Both the position numbers and the translations under genes were made by a program. Positions 1-9,579 of a stretch of DNA of 64,000 bases are shown here, piece after piece. The stretch covers positions 1-64,000 of the forward strand of contig CABYHU010000004.1 of NCBI GenBank assembly GCA_902518715.1, in the 5' to 3' direction. The notes under the pieces are model-generated. The model saw only the letters and a list, made by a program, of their open reading frames with translations. It was not told the origin of the DNA and made no database searches. The DNA comes from an uncultured SAR86 cluster bacterium. Lineage in GTDB: Bacteria > Pseudomonadota > Gammaproteobacteria > Magnimaribacterales > D2472. Every line of letters begins with the position of its first letter. Position 1 is the first letter of the stretch.

Positions 1-137
1 TTTAATGCACTATAGAAGCTATCTTCTTTAGAGCTGTAATCTTTATCTAAGCTGTTGATAGCATCAACAAACTTTTGCATTCTTTTCAGATTTCTATCGT
101 TACTCGTTCCAAAGATTTTGCCAATAAAACCGAACAT
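1..137 (-). CDS. secA: Preprotein translocase SecA, N-terminal fragment (runs off window start)
   Basis: Reverse complement from CAT at 135-137 reads MFGFIGKIFGTSNDRNLKRMQKFVDAINSLDKDYSSKEDSFYSAL, SecA N-terminus; lies downstream of lpxC as in other gammaproteobacteria. Confidence 0.85.
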   Translation of the reverse strand, partial: MFGFIGKIFGTSNDRNLKRMQKFVDAINSLDKDYSSKEDSFYSAL

Positions 138-145
138 TTTTTATT

Positions 146-1060
146 CTAGAGACCTTCGAAAGGCGGCCTTACATATGAAATTGGAGCCTCATCAATATTA
201 TCAAACTCAATTATCTCAAAAGCATCATCTGTTTCGCTGATCTTTCTCAGTAAACTATTATTTAATGCATGACCTGACTTATATCCAATATACTGACCGA
301 TAAGGTTGTGACCCAGCAGATAAAGATCTCCAATTGCATCAAGAATCTTATGCTTCACAAACTCATCATCAAAGCGAAGACCTTCTTCATTGATAATCTC
401 TTCCTCTCCAATATTGATTGCATTTGCAACACTAGCGCCTAAAGCTAGATTATTTTTTTGTAACATCTCAACATCTTTATTAAAACCAAAAGTTCTTGCT
501 CTGCAAACTTCTCTTACAAAAGAGGTCGATGAAAAATCGATTGTTGATTCAGCAGGAAATCTTCTTTGTACCGGATGATTGAAATCAATTGAAAATGAGA
601 CCTTAAAGCCATCAAATGGTTTTATAAATGCGTATGCATCGTCTCGCTCAACTCTTACCTCTTTTAAAACTTTTATAAATTTCTTTTTTTCATCTTGGTC
701 AGCAATTCCTGCAGCTTGGAGAAGAAAAACAAAGGGTCCTGCGCTTCCATCCATGATAGGCATTTCAGGGCCATCAACTTCAATAAGACAATTATCTATG
801 CCAAGTCCAGCAATTGCTGATAAGAGGTGCTCTATTGTTGATATTTTATGTTCACCTGAACCCAGCGTTGTAGATAATGTTGTGAAACCGACTTCTTTTG
901 CAGTAGCATGAATTTCAAGATGTGGTTCTAGATCAGTCCTTACGAATCTAATTCCAGTATTTGCATCAGCTGGATGGAGTTCAATATTAACTTGTTTACC
1001 GGAATGAAGCCCTATTCCTGAAGCCTTTATAGAATTTCTAAGTGTTCTTTGTTTAAGCAT
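146..1060 (-). CDS. lpxC: UDP-3-O-acyl-N-acetylglucosamine deacetylase LpxC
   Basis: [31 protein letters not shown]..., HxxxD region [14 protein letters not shown]. Confidence 0.97.
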   Translation of the reverse strand: MLKQRTLRNSIKASGIGLHSGKQVNIELHPADANTGIRFVRTDLEPHLEIHATAKEVGFTTLSTTLGSGEHKISTIEHLLSAIAGLGIDNCLIEVDGPEMPIMDGSAGPFVFLLQAAGIADQDEKKKFIKVLKEVRVERDDAYAFIKPFDGFKVSFSIDFNHPVQRRFPAESTIDFSSTSFVREVCRARTFGFNKDVEMLQKNNLALGASVANAINIGEEEIINEEGLRFDDEFVKHKILDAIGDLYLLGHNLIGQYIGYKSGHALNNSLLRKISETDDAFEIIEFDNIDEAPISYVRPPFEGL

Positions 1061-1088
1061 TGATCAAGTCTAATCTAATATATATTTT

Positions 1089-1802
1089 CTAGCCATTAGT
1101 TTTTTTTATTTCACTTAAGGCTATTCCTGCTGCAACAGCAACATTTAAGCTGTTTATTTTATCATTTCTAACTAAATTTACTTTATGATCACAATTAGAG
1201 AGCGTTTTTTCTCTTATGCCTTTTTCTTCAGATCCCAATACAAGCGCTGCTCCAGATAAATTTAGTTGATCAATTGTTTGATCAGAATGTTCGCTTAAAC
1301 CAATTACTTCGATTCCGAAGTCTTGAAGCGCTTTAACACAGTTTATAAGGTTAGAAACCATATAAATCTTTAGTAAATCTGAACCACCGCTAGATGTTCT
1401 ATGAACAACTTCTGTTAAGGGAGAACAATGATTTTTGTTAATAATTATTCCATCTACTCCATAAATTGCAGAAGATCTCATGATTGCACCCATATTTCTT
1501 GGATCAATTACATTATCTAGTACCACAAATATTGGGACGTCATTAGAAAGTTTTTCTAAATAATTTTTTAGATCTTTTAGATCACCAATATCCATTGAAG
1601 ATACAATCGCTTGTGGATTCTTTTTAATTTTCTTTGATCTTTCTACAGCAACATCATTATCAGAGCACGCTTGAAGCAACTTAAGCATTCTGGCATCTTC
1701 TCTGGCCTCAGGAACAATTACTTTTTTAATAACTTCTGGCTTATTTTTCAGAAGAATTTCGATTGAATGAAAGCCTTCTCTTGTTTTGCTGTCAGTTTTC
1801 AT
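1089..1802 (-). CDS. rlmB: 23S rRNA (guanosine-2'-O)-methyltransferase RlmB (SpoU/TrmH family)
   Basis: SPOUT motifs VLDNVIDPRNMGAIMRSSAIYGVDGIII, LVLGSEEKGIREKTLSNCDHKVNL; next to rnr. Confidence 0.92.
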   Translation of the reverse strand: MKTDSKTREGFHSIEILLKNKPEVIKKVIVPEAREDARMLKLLQACSDNDVAVERSKKIKKNPQAIVSSMDIGDLKDLKNYLEKLSNDVPIFVVLDNVIDPRNMGAIMRSSAIYGVDGIIINKNHCSPLTEVVHRTSSGGSDLLKIYMVSNLINCVKALQDFGIEVIGLSEHSDQTIDQLNLSGAALVLGSEEKGIREKTLSNCDHKVNLVRNDKINSLNVAVAAGIALSEIKKTNG

Positions 1803-3271
1803 TATTTATTTTTAGATAATATTATTTTTCTTTCTTCTGGAATAACCGCATCAATCCTTACATTGAATTGATCTCCTATCTTGAATGTTTTACCAGATCT
1901 TTTACCTTTCAGTATATTATTTCTCTCACTATATACATAATGATCATCTTTAAGGTCTGTTACGTGCATTAATCCCGAAACAAAGAAACCTTCTAATTCA
2001 CAAAATACTCCAAAATGAGTTACGCCAACTACTCTTGCAGGCATGACATTTCCAACTTTATCTTTTAAGAAAAAACAAATTAATTGCTGAGTTACTTGCC
2101 TTGATGATTTTTCAGCTCTTTTTTCTAAATCAGATAAGTTTACGCACTCTTCCTCGAAAGCTTCTTCATCAAAATGTACTTTTTCTTTCTTTAAAATTGA
2201 TTTTATGAGCCTGTGAATTATTAGATCTGGATATCTTCTTATCGGGGATGTGAAATGAGAATATTCCTCAAGCTGAAGGCCAAAGTGACCAGATTTTTTT
2301 GAAGAATAAATCGCTCTTGGAAGACCCTGCAAAATAAGACTTTGAAGAGAAGTTGCATTTTCACTCCTTTTTGCAATCTCAATGCTTCGTTGTAGCAAAA
2401 TTATTGGATCATCAGATTTCTTTAATCCAAAGCTTTGAAATTTTTCAAATAGTGCCAATAACTTATCTGCATCAGGCTTATCATGAAATCTATTTATTGA
2501 TATCTCTGATGATCTTTTTACGAACATGATCGCGCATATATTTGCGGCTATCATGGCTTCTTCAATCATCTGATGGGCAAACATTCTCCTTGAAAGATTT
2601 ATTGCCTCAACTTCTCCTACATTATTTATTTTTAATATTGGTTCACTTGATTCAATTTCTAAAGCATTCCTTTTAGCTCGTTTATCAAGAAGGATGATTG
2701 CTAACTCCTTAAGAGCATTGATAGACTCATTAACACTTGTTGAACCAATCTTTTTCTTTCTTAGAATAGCTTCTTCAACCTCTGCATATGTCAGCCTGTA
2801 TTTTGATTTAATCTTAGCTTCATAAAAATCATAATCTTTAATCTCACCATCAGTATCAAAAGTAATATCTGAAACAACAACATTTCTGATTTTATTTGGT
2901 ACAAGAGAACATAAATCATTACTTATTTCTTCCGGCAACATGGGTATAACAGTATTTGGAAAATAAATAGAAGTTCCTCTTTCTTTTGCTGCTTTGTCTA
3001 TTTCACTCCCAGGCCTAACTAGGCTACTAACATCAGCTATTGCAACTGATAATTTGTATCCTGTCTTTAACTTTTTGCAGAGGACTGCATCATCAAAATC
3101 TTTTGCATCATTTCCATCAATAGTTACAAAATCCGCCCCTGACAAATCTTTTCTATCTATATTTTTTTCAAGCTCTAACCCGGTCACCTCATTTTTAACT
3201 GATTTGGACCAAGTATGAGGAATTTGATTTTCTTCTAAGATTTGATCAATAGAGTATTCTAGGAAATTCAC
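1802..3271 (-). CDS. rnr: Ribonuclease R-like RNB-domain exonuclease with C-terminal S1 domain; N-terminal HTH/cold-shock domains missing
   Basis: RNB catalytic motif TIDGNDAKDFDDAV, AHFTSPIRRYPDLIIHR, C-terminal S1 domain; only 489 aa. Confidence 0.88.
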   Translation of the reverse strand: MNFLEYSIDQILEENQIPHTWSKSVKNEVTGLELEKNIDRKDLSGADFVTIDGNDAKDFDDAVLCKKLKTGYKLSVAIADVSSLVRPGSEIDKAAKERGTSIYFPNTVIPMLPEEISNDLCSLVPNKIRNVVVSDITFDTDGEIKDYDFYEAKIKSKYRLTYAEVEEAILRKKKIGSTSVNESINALKELAIILLDKRAKRNALEIESSEPILKINNVGEVEAINLSRRMFAHQMIEEAMIAANICAIMFVKRSSEISINRFHDKPDADKLLALFEKFQSFGLKKSDDPIILLQRSIEIAKRSENATSLQSLILQGLPRAIYSSKKSGHFGLQLEEYSHFTSPIRRYPDLIIHRLIKSILKKEKVHFDEEAFEEECVNLSDLEKRAEKSSRQVTQQLICFFLKDKVGNVMPARVVGVTHFGVFCELEGFFVSGLMHVTDLKDDHYVYSERNNILKGKRSGKTFKIGDQFNVRIDAVIPEERKIILSKNK

Positions 3272-3295
3272 TAATTTGCTCTTGCTATTCTGAAG

Positions 3296-5878
3296 TTAAA
3301 AATTATATTCCAGATTTAGATTAACAAGTCTTCCACGAGGATCATGAACTCTTGTATCAAAGCTGAAATCGGGAGCATCATATAATCTGGGAGCAGACTC
3401 ATCCAGCGCATTGATTATTGCAACACCAAAATTGATATTTCCCTCATCAAGATCTATTGATTTTCTGGCTGAGATATCAAATACCAAAAAGGATTCAACT
3501 TTATTCTCATATCCTAGACTTGCTCCAAGACCTGTAATTGGTCGCTCGTTGGTATATCCATCTACATATCTTGTAATTAAGCTGAACAGATAGTCATTGT
3601 ACTCCCAGTCCATAAAAGCATTCAGACGTTTTTTTGGAAGAGAGTGGGTATGGGAATCATAATTAAATTTACCAACCCTGTTAATCATTTTTGACAAGCC
3701 ATCTGCAGTAATTTGTGGTGTTAAGAATTCATCAAATATAGTTCCTTTTAGTCTGAGACTTATCGGCGAGTAATTATTTAACTCAAATATATAGTCAAAT
3801 TGAAAATCTGTACCACTTATCTTTGTATTTTCCTCATTGAAATAAGTCGTCGTCACACCAATAAGATCGCCAAATTCATTTCTTGTGATACTAGGCCCAA
3901 AGGGATCTTGAGTTAGCAGGGCTTGAGCACTTTCAACTTCAATTCGATCTTCGTAATCAACTTCCCAGTAATCGATTGAGATTTTATAACTGTCTTTTTG
4001 GAAAATTAATCCAAAATTTTGATTAGATGACGTCGAAGGTTTTAAGTCAGGATTACCGATCGAAGCCTGCCTAACAAACACTGAGTCATCGATATCTCTT
4101 ACGCTACCAAGATTAATTTGGCTAGAAAACATTTGAGCCATAGATGGAGCTGAAAATGCACTTCCCCTTGAAAATCTTAATGTCAAAGAATCATTAAATT
4201 TGTATTTCATTGATAATTTTGGATCGAATGATGATTCATTTTTCATCTCCTCGTAACGTCCTGCAATTCTGATATCAAGTGCTTCAAGAAATCTCCTCTC
4301 AGCTTCAACAAAAAGGGCCTTACCATTTCTACTTTTTGATACATTTTTGCCTCCACCAAGAAAGAAGAGGTCAGCTGTTTTGATGAGCTTTCCATCAGCA
4401 TCAAATTCAGCTCGGCTTATTTCATCATAAAATATATCGAGATTCTCATTATTAATTTGAAATCCATAAGCATATTTAATATTTCCAGTTTCTGCTCTAA
4501 AAATACCATTAAGACTGAGCAGATCAGCACTTTTATTTGATACCTCAGCACCCCTTACAAAATCTATTAGTGATTGAGAGTTTTGCGAAGAATCAAATAT
4601 ATTCCACATTTCATTGCCATCAGGACCACCATTTCCTTGAATTGCAGCTAAGAATCTTGAATCAATAATATCGGGCCTATAATGGAAATTTGAGTGATCG
4701 CTTTTGGTTATTGAAAGTTCAGCTTCTGTTTGATTAGCTAATTCAAAGTATGCAGTTACCCCGAAATGCTTTTGCTCGATATCTTTTGGAGAGTAAGGAG
4801 ATTTGTATTCAGCTCCAAGCGGTCTTCCATACCAAACAACTGGAACATTAAATGGACTTCCACCTTCACCAGGCATGATGCTTCGAGTTAGAAAAGGAAG
4901 TGCAGGGTAGGAGGGTGATTGGGGATTATCATTTACTTTCACGTTTGAAGATATAAAGGTGAAATTTATATCTACTAAATTATTATCTGAATAGAGATTT
5001 ATATAGTTTTTCTTATGACTCTCATCATTTACGATGTTGAATCTTTCGCCATAAAGAAACCTACAAAATGATCCATCAAGAATGCCCCCATTACTTTCAC
5101 AATTTGGATCAGGTACAAATGTGGTTTGGTTTGGGTAATCTCCAGCATAAATTCCTGATTCAACAGTATCTGGACCCAAAAGTTTAAAAGTTTTACCAAG
5201 ACCGCTTAAACCAAGCTCTGCTATACCGGGTATTTCTTTAGCTGAGAGAGGCGATCTTTCTAATCTGTTATGCCCAATCACATAATTAATATTTCTAAAT
5301 TTCCCGCCATAAAGTAATCCAATAGTTTCATCATTTTGATCATAGCTCGAGGTAGACTGCCTCCCAGCTTTTACTCGTAAACCATCAAACTCTCGATAGG
5401 TTATGAAATTAACAACTCCTGCAATTGCATCTGATCCATAAGTTGATGTTGCTCCTTCCTTCAAAATTTCTGTTCTTTGTAAAGCTATCTCTGGGACTAT
5501 ATTTATATCAATATATCCTTCGCCCTCATTTGAAGGCGTTCCGGCAAATGTATGTCTTTTAGAATTAATTAATATTAGGGTAGAGGCTTGCTCAAGTCCT
5601 CTTAAAGTTAATGAGGCCATCCCTTGATCAACACCCTCGAGGGCATTGGATTGAAATCTTGAGCCTGAACTTATGTTTAAATACTTACTGATTTCGGCAA
5701 CATTAGTTATATTCAGCTGATCATATTCCTCAGAAGTTATTACCTCTATTGGAGATGAATCATCTTCTAGAACTTTGATGAGACTTCCTGTTACAACTAC
5801 CTCTTCAATATCTGCCTCAATAAGTTGAAACAAAAATACGAATGAAGTTAAAAAAGAAATAATATATTTTTTGTTCAT
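3296..5878 (-). CDS. TonB-dependent outer membrane receptor (likely start at MNKKYIISF; the ORF extends to 5902)
   Basis: Signal peptide followed by EEVVVTGSLIK TonB-box-like motif, plug motifs TLRGLEQASTLILINSKR, ILKEGATSTYGSDAIAGVVNFIT, C-terminal beta-strand ending LNLEYNF. Confidence 0.92.
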   Translation of the reverse strand: MNKKYIISFLTSFVFLFQLIEADIEEVVVTGSLIKVLEDDSSPIEVITSEEYDQLNITNVAEISKYLNISSGSRFQSNALEGVDQGMASLTLRGLEQASTLILINSKRHTFAGTPSNEGEGYIDINIVPEIALQRTEILKEGATSTYGSDAIAGVVNFITYREFDGLRVKAGRQSTSSYDQNDETIGLLYGGKFRNINYVIGHNRLERSPLSAKEIPGIAELGLSGLGKTFKLLGPDTVESGIYAGDYPNQTTFVPDPNCESNGGILDGSFCRFLYGERFNIVNDESHKKNYINLYSDNNLVDINFTFISSNVKVNDNPQSPSYPALPFLTRSIMPGEGGSPFNVPVVWYGRPLGAEYKSPYSPKDIEQKHFGVTAYFELANQTEAELSITKSDHSNFHYRPDIIDSRFLAAIQGNGGPDGNEMWNIFDSSQNSQSLIDFVRGAEVSNKSADLLSLNGIFRAETGNIKYAYGFQINNENLDIFYDEISRAEFDADGKLIKTADLFFLGGGKNVSKSRNGKALFVEAERRFLEALDIRIAGRYEEMKNESSFDPKLSMKYKFNDSLTLRFSRGSAFSAPSMAQMFSSQINLGSVRDIDDSVFVRQASIGNPDLKPSTSSNQNFGLIFQKDSYKISIDYWEVDYEDRIEVESAQALLTQDPFGPSITRNEFGDLIGVTTTYFNEENTKISGTDFQFDYIFELNNYSPISLRLKGTIFDEFLTPQITADGLSKMINRVGKFNYDSHTHSLPKKRLNAFMDWEYNDYLFSLITRYVDGYTNERPITGLGASLGYENKVESFLVFDISARKSIDLDEGNINFGVAIINALDESAPRLYDAPDFSFDTRVHDPRGRLVNLNLEYNF

Positions 5879-5911
5879 TAGAATTTGATTGAATAAGAGC
5901 ATTATAAATAA

Positions 5912-5935
5912 AAAAGCCCCTTAAAAGGGGCTTTT
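5912..5935 (-). terminator. Rho-independent terminator (symmetrical AAAAGCCCC-TTAA-GGGGCTTTT hairpin) downstream of the His-rich receptor
   Basis: aaaagccccttaaaaggggctttt perfect inverted repeat with flanking A/T tracts. Confidence 0.8.
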
Positions 5936-5951
5936 AATTAATGCTTATATC

Positions 5952-8195
5952 TTAAAAAGTTAGGTTAAACCTAATTCCATAATTCCTTCCAGGAAGAGGA
6001 ACCTGATTTTTAACAAATGATGAATGATTTCGCGCAACTTCATCAAGTAAGTTGTTAGCGAAAACAGATACTCTTAGAGAATTACCATTTAAATCAAAAG
6101 TCTTAACAACTTTTGTATCTAACATTTGGTAACCCATTGTAGGAGTCTCCTCTTCAGCAACATCTTTCTGATCTTCAACATCCTTAAAGCTCAGATCAAA
6201 AAGATAGTCATTCATAGTATATTCAACAGAATAAATGTTTCTGGCAGGACTTAATCTTGGAATATTCATTCCATCAGCAAGCTCTCCATTTACAACATCT
6301 CTTGAAAATGAAACCTCTAAATCTCCAGAATCTAGGTTAAAGACTCTACCAATTTGAAGTTCATAACCATTCAATTCAGCATTTTGCTGCATGTATTGTG
6401 CTGCAATTAATCCTTCTGCATGGCCATGATCATCATGATCTTCATCATGATCATCTTCATCCATAGCTTCCATATGGTCGTCATGATCATCTTCATCATG
6501 CATATCCATTAAGTAAATATAATTATCAGTATCATTTCTAAAAATTGTTAGTGATGCATAAGTATTATCTGCTTCATAACTTAAACCAACATCAAAATTA
6601 CTTGAAGTTTCTGCGCTTAGATTTACATCTCCTGTTTCAAATCTACCTGTAGCCAAATGTGGTCCGTTCATGAAAAGCTCAACAACTGAGGGAGCTCTTT
6701 CAACATTTGAATATCCTAAATTTAGGCTCAAGTTTTCATTTAATGACCTACTTAAATCTAATGCAAAGCTGAGATTGCTGGAATCAAAACTATAATTTGT
6801 AGTTTCTTCTTCATGTTCTTCATGATCTTCATCATGATCTTCTTCATCATGGCCATCTTCTTCATGGTGCTCAGTCAGTGAACCACTAGTGTCTATTTGG
6901 TCATAACGAACTCCAAAACTGACTTCAAACATGTCAAAATCACGTTTTGCAAAATATCCAATTGTTACCTCTTCTCTGTCAGCTGGATTCATAAATGCTT
7001 CATCACCAAAAATCTTAACTGTCTCCTCTGATGAATTTAATGAAACTTTTTGAGTCATTAAGTCATTAGAAAGATCTACAATAAAACCAAACTCAGAAGA
7101 GTCATTACTGAATGTAGTTGGGCCTTCTTCACCATGACCATGATCATCTCCATCTTCATCACCATGTTCATCACCATGCTCTTCTTCAGCATGCTGCTCA
7201 GTATGTGAATATTCAGAATCTTGGAAGAAAAAATCAACCTTTCCAACCTGTCCTCTAATATTCACTTTATCAGATTCAGTATTTGAGAAAATTCTCTCTC
7301 CTTCATGCTCATCATGACCTTCTTCTTCGTCACCATGCTCATCACCATGGTCTTCATGACCTTCACCATGATAGGGAACTCCAAAGATACTCTCTGAGCT
7401 TGAAACAGCGAGACCAACGTAACCCCAATCAGCTACTTTTGAAACACCAAATCTTGTTGCCTCTTGTGCAGAATCAGAATTATCTAGATATCCCTTATCT
7501 TCCTCATGTTCGTCATGGTCATCATCTCCATGATCATCCTCATCATCATGGTGCTCCTCTTCTTCATGAAGAACTGCACCACTTGGAATATCATAATTTC
7601 CAAAGGAAGAGTCGCTATATGAGAAATATAGATTTAAACCACCAAGGTTATCTGCAACAGAAAAGCTTTGCCCATCACCAGAATTAACTGATTGAGTTTC
7701 AAAGCCTAACTTAAGCAATCTCTTTTCAATATCTGAAGTGGCAATTGTATTGTCTACGATATTGATAATACCTCCTGTTGCTCCATTTGCATAAAGCAGT
7801 GAAGATGGACCTCTAACAACCTCAATTTGTTGTATATCATTGAGATCTACTTCATTTTTATGATCAGCACCAATTCCTGCAACATCCCTGTTGACTAAAC
7901 CATTGGTAAGAATCTTAACTCTCGAACCACTTAAACCTCTTATGATGGGTTGCCCTACAGCAGTCCCATAATCAGATGATGTGACACCCAATAGAGAGTC
8001 TAGGGTCCCGCCAAGGTCAGTTGTTCCGAAATCAGAAATATCGGTGCCACTTAAAATATGCAATGGATCACCAATTTTATCTTGAGTTACATTCAATATT
8101 GATGCTTGAACAACTACTTCTTCAACTTCATCAGAATGAATGAAATTAGCCGAGAAAACGCCCAGCATCGCTAAAATTAATATTTTATTTTTCAT
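5952..8195 (-). CDS. TonB-dependent receptor with multiple His/Asp/Glu-rich insertions; ZnuD-type zinc receptor candidate
   Basis: Plug motifs VEEVVVQASILN, VGQPIIRGLSGSRVKILTNGLVNRDVAG, VVRGPSSLLYANGATGGIINIVD; five acidic His-rich stretches (e.g. HEEEEHHDDEDDHGDDDHDEHEED). Confidence 0.9.
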   Translation of the reverse strand: MKNKILILAMLGVFSANFIHSDEVEEVVVQASILNVTQDKIGDPLHILSGTDISDFGTTDLGGTLDSLLGVTSSDYGTAVGQPIIRGLSGSRVKILTNGLVNRDVAGIGADHKNEVDLNDIQQIEVVRGPSSLLYANGATGGIINIVDNTIATSDIEKRLLKLGFETQSVNSGDGQSFSVADNLGGLNLYFSYSDSSFGNYDIPSGAVLHEEEEHHDDEDDHGDDDHDEHEEDKGYLDNSDSAQEATRFGVSKVADWGYVGLAVSSSESIFGVPYHGEGHEDHGDEHGDEEEGHDEHEGERIFSNTESDKVNIRGQVGKVDFFFQDSEYSHTEQHAEEEHGDEHGDEDGDDHGHGEEGPTTFSNDSSEFGFIVDLSNDLMTQKVSLNSSEETVKIFGDEAFMNPADREEVTIGYFAKRDFDMFEVSFGVRYDQIDTSGSLTEHHEEDGHDEEDHDEDHEEHEEETTNYSFDSSNLSFALDLSRSLNENLSLNLGYSNVERAPSVVELFMNGPHLATGRFETGDVNLSAETSSNFDVGLSYEADNTYASLTIFRNDTDNYIYLMDMHDEDDHDDHMEAMDEDDHDEDHDDHGHAEGLIAAQYMQQNAELNGYELQIGRVFNLDSGDLEVSFSRDVVNGELADGMNIPRLSPARNIYSVEYTMNDYLFDLSFKDVEDQKDVAEEETPTMGYQMLDTKVVKTFDLNGNSLRVSVFANNLLDEVARNHSSFVKNQVPLPGRNYGIRFNLTF

Positions 8196-8243
8196 GTTTA
8201 CTCCTAAAAAAATTTAAAATTTAAAATTTAAAAAATTAAAAAA

Positions 8244-8528
8244 TTAAATTTTTGGTGGAGCTCTTTGATGATAATTTTTAGATAATGATTGATCATTAAG
8301 ACTCACAAGTTTAGAGTCTTCAATGTCAAAATCTATAAAAGTTATATTTGTCTCAGAATTTACTAAGTCTTGTGATTGGCTTTCTTCGCAATAATCGCAG
8401 TTGATTTCAAAAGTTTCATCTTCAATTTCAAAAGCTTCAGCAATATGTTCTATTTCATGAGTAGTAGCTAGGGCAAGAAATAAAAGCCCAAGCAGAAAAG
8501 GTGTCTTATTTTTATAATCAGTGGTCAT
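8244..8528 (-). CDS. Small exported or membrane-anchored protein with HEIEH, CDYC and C-terminal RAPP motifs; possible metal-related accessory protein
   Basis: MTTDYKNKTPFLLGLLFLALATTHEIEHIAEAF...NCDYCEE...NYHQRAPPKI; sits directly upstream of the His-rich receptor and overlaps the ADH stop region. Confidence 0.65.
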   Translation of the reverse strand: MTTDYKNKTPFLLGLLFLALATTHEIEHIAEAFEIEDETFEINCDYCEESQSQDLVNSETNITFIDFDIEDSKLVSLNDQSLSKNYHQRAPPKI

Positions 8529-9576
8529 GTTTGAGACATACTAAACCATTAATAGAGCCACTCGCAAGGTCTTTAATAGTTTTATCAGCTTCTGAAACAT
8601 TTCTTGCTTCAACAGGCACAGGATCAATCTTCCCAGATCTAACTAAATCCATCAATTCACCCATCTCAGCTAAGCTTCCAACATATGTTCCAGTGAGTGT
8701 TCTTGCTGTCAATGTTACTAGCGGCAGTTGAAGCGTAGTCTGGCCACCAAGCAACCCTACTAAAACATAAGTACCACCTCGAACAAGACCGAAAAGACCA
8801 TAAGCAAATTCAAAAGCTGGAGCAGCTCCAACAAAGTCAATCACACTTTTAGCTCCACCACCAGTAATCTCAAATATTTTCATTGCAGCATCTTCATCAT
8901 TGGAATTAATAGCAGCTGATGCGCCTGCCTCCTTAGCAATAGCTAATTTTTCATCATCAATATCAACAACAATTGGATTGATATCATATACAGCTTTTAA
9001 TATTCTGAGAGATAGCAACCCCATCCCTCCGGCTCCTACAACTACAACAGATTTTTGACCTTCTATAAGATTAGCTTTTTTAATTGCGCTATATGCAGTT
9101 AGTCCTCTGCAAGCATAACTTCCAGCAAGATCGTCATGTGTATCTCCAGCATCAAAGAGATATTTCTTATCTGGAACTAAGACATACTCACCATATCCAC
9201 CATCCCTAGTAATTCCGATATTTCTATTTGTTGTAATTCCACAATAGTGTTCATTTCCGCTTAAACAGACTTCACACTTACCACACCCAATCCAAGGATA
9301 TACCACATATTTTTTGCCTATCTCAAGATCCGTAACATTTTCACCAAGCTCAACAACTTCTCCAAAAACCTCATGGCCCATGGCAAGATCTTTTGCTGGG
9401 GAAGGAAGCTTTGCACCTCCACCTAGATCAAAAAAACCCTCATAAATGTGAACATCTGAATGACAGACACCACATGAAACTGTTCTCACAAGAATTTCGT
9501 CACCGACAGGAACAGGCTTTTCAATTTCAACCTTTTTTAAGGGTTTGCCGTTTTCTATGATTTTGTATGATTTCAC
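8518..9576 (-). CDS. Zinc-dependent alcohol dehydrogenase (MDR family)
   Basis: CGVCHSDVH, MGHEVFGEVVELG, GCGKCEVCLSGNEHYC structural zinc motif, VVVGAGGMGLLSLRI Rossmann motif. Confidence 0.93.
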   Translation of the reverse strand: MKSYKIIENGKPLKKVEIEKPVPVGDEILVRTVSCGVCHSDVHIYEGFFDLGGGAKLPSPAKDLAMGHEVFGEVVELGENVTDLEIGKKYVVYPWIGCGKCEVCLSGNEHYCGITTNRNIGITRDGGYGEYVLVPDKKYLFDAGDTHDDLAGSYACRGLTAYSAIKKANLIEGQKSVVVVGAGGMGLLSLRILKAVYDINPIVVDIDDEKLAIAKEAGASAAINSNDEDAAMKIFEITGGGAKSVIDFVGAAPAFEFAYGLFGLVRGGTYVLVGLLGGQTTLQLPLVTLTARTLTGTYVGSLAEMGELMDLVRSGKIDPVPVEARNVSEADKTIKDLASGSINGLVCLKHDH

Positions 9577-9579
9577 AGT

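Noticed and set aside
7283-7687. 134-aa His-rich plus-strand ORF
   Set aside because: Antisense to the His/Asp-rich repeats of the minus-strand receptor; ATG/CAT/GAT-type codons read His/Asp on both strands, so this is a composition artefact.
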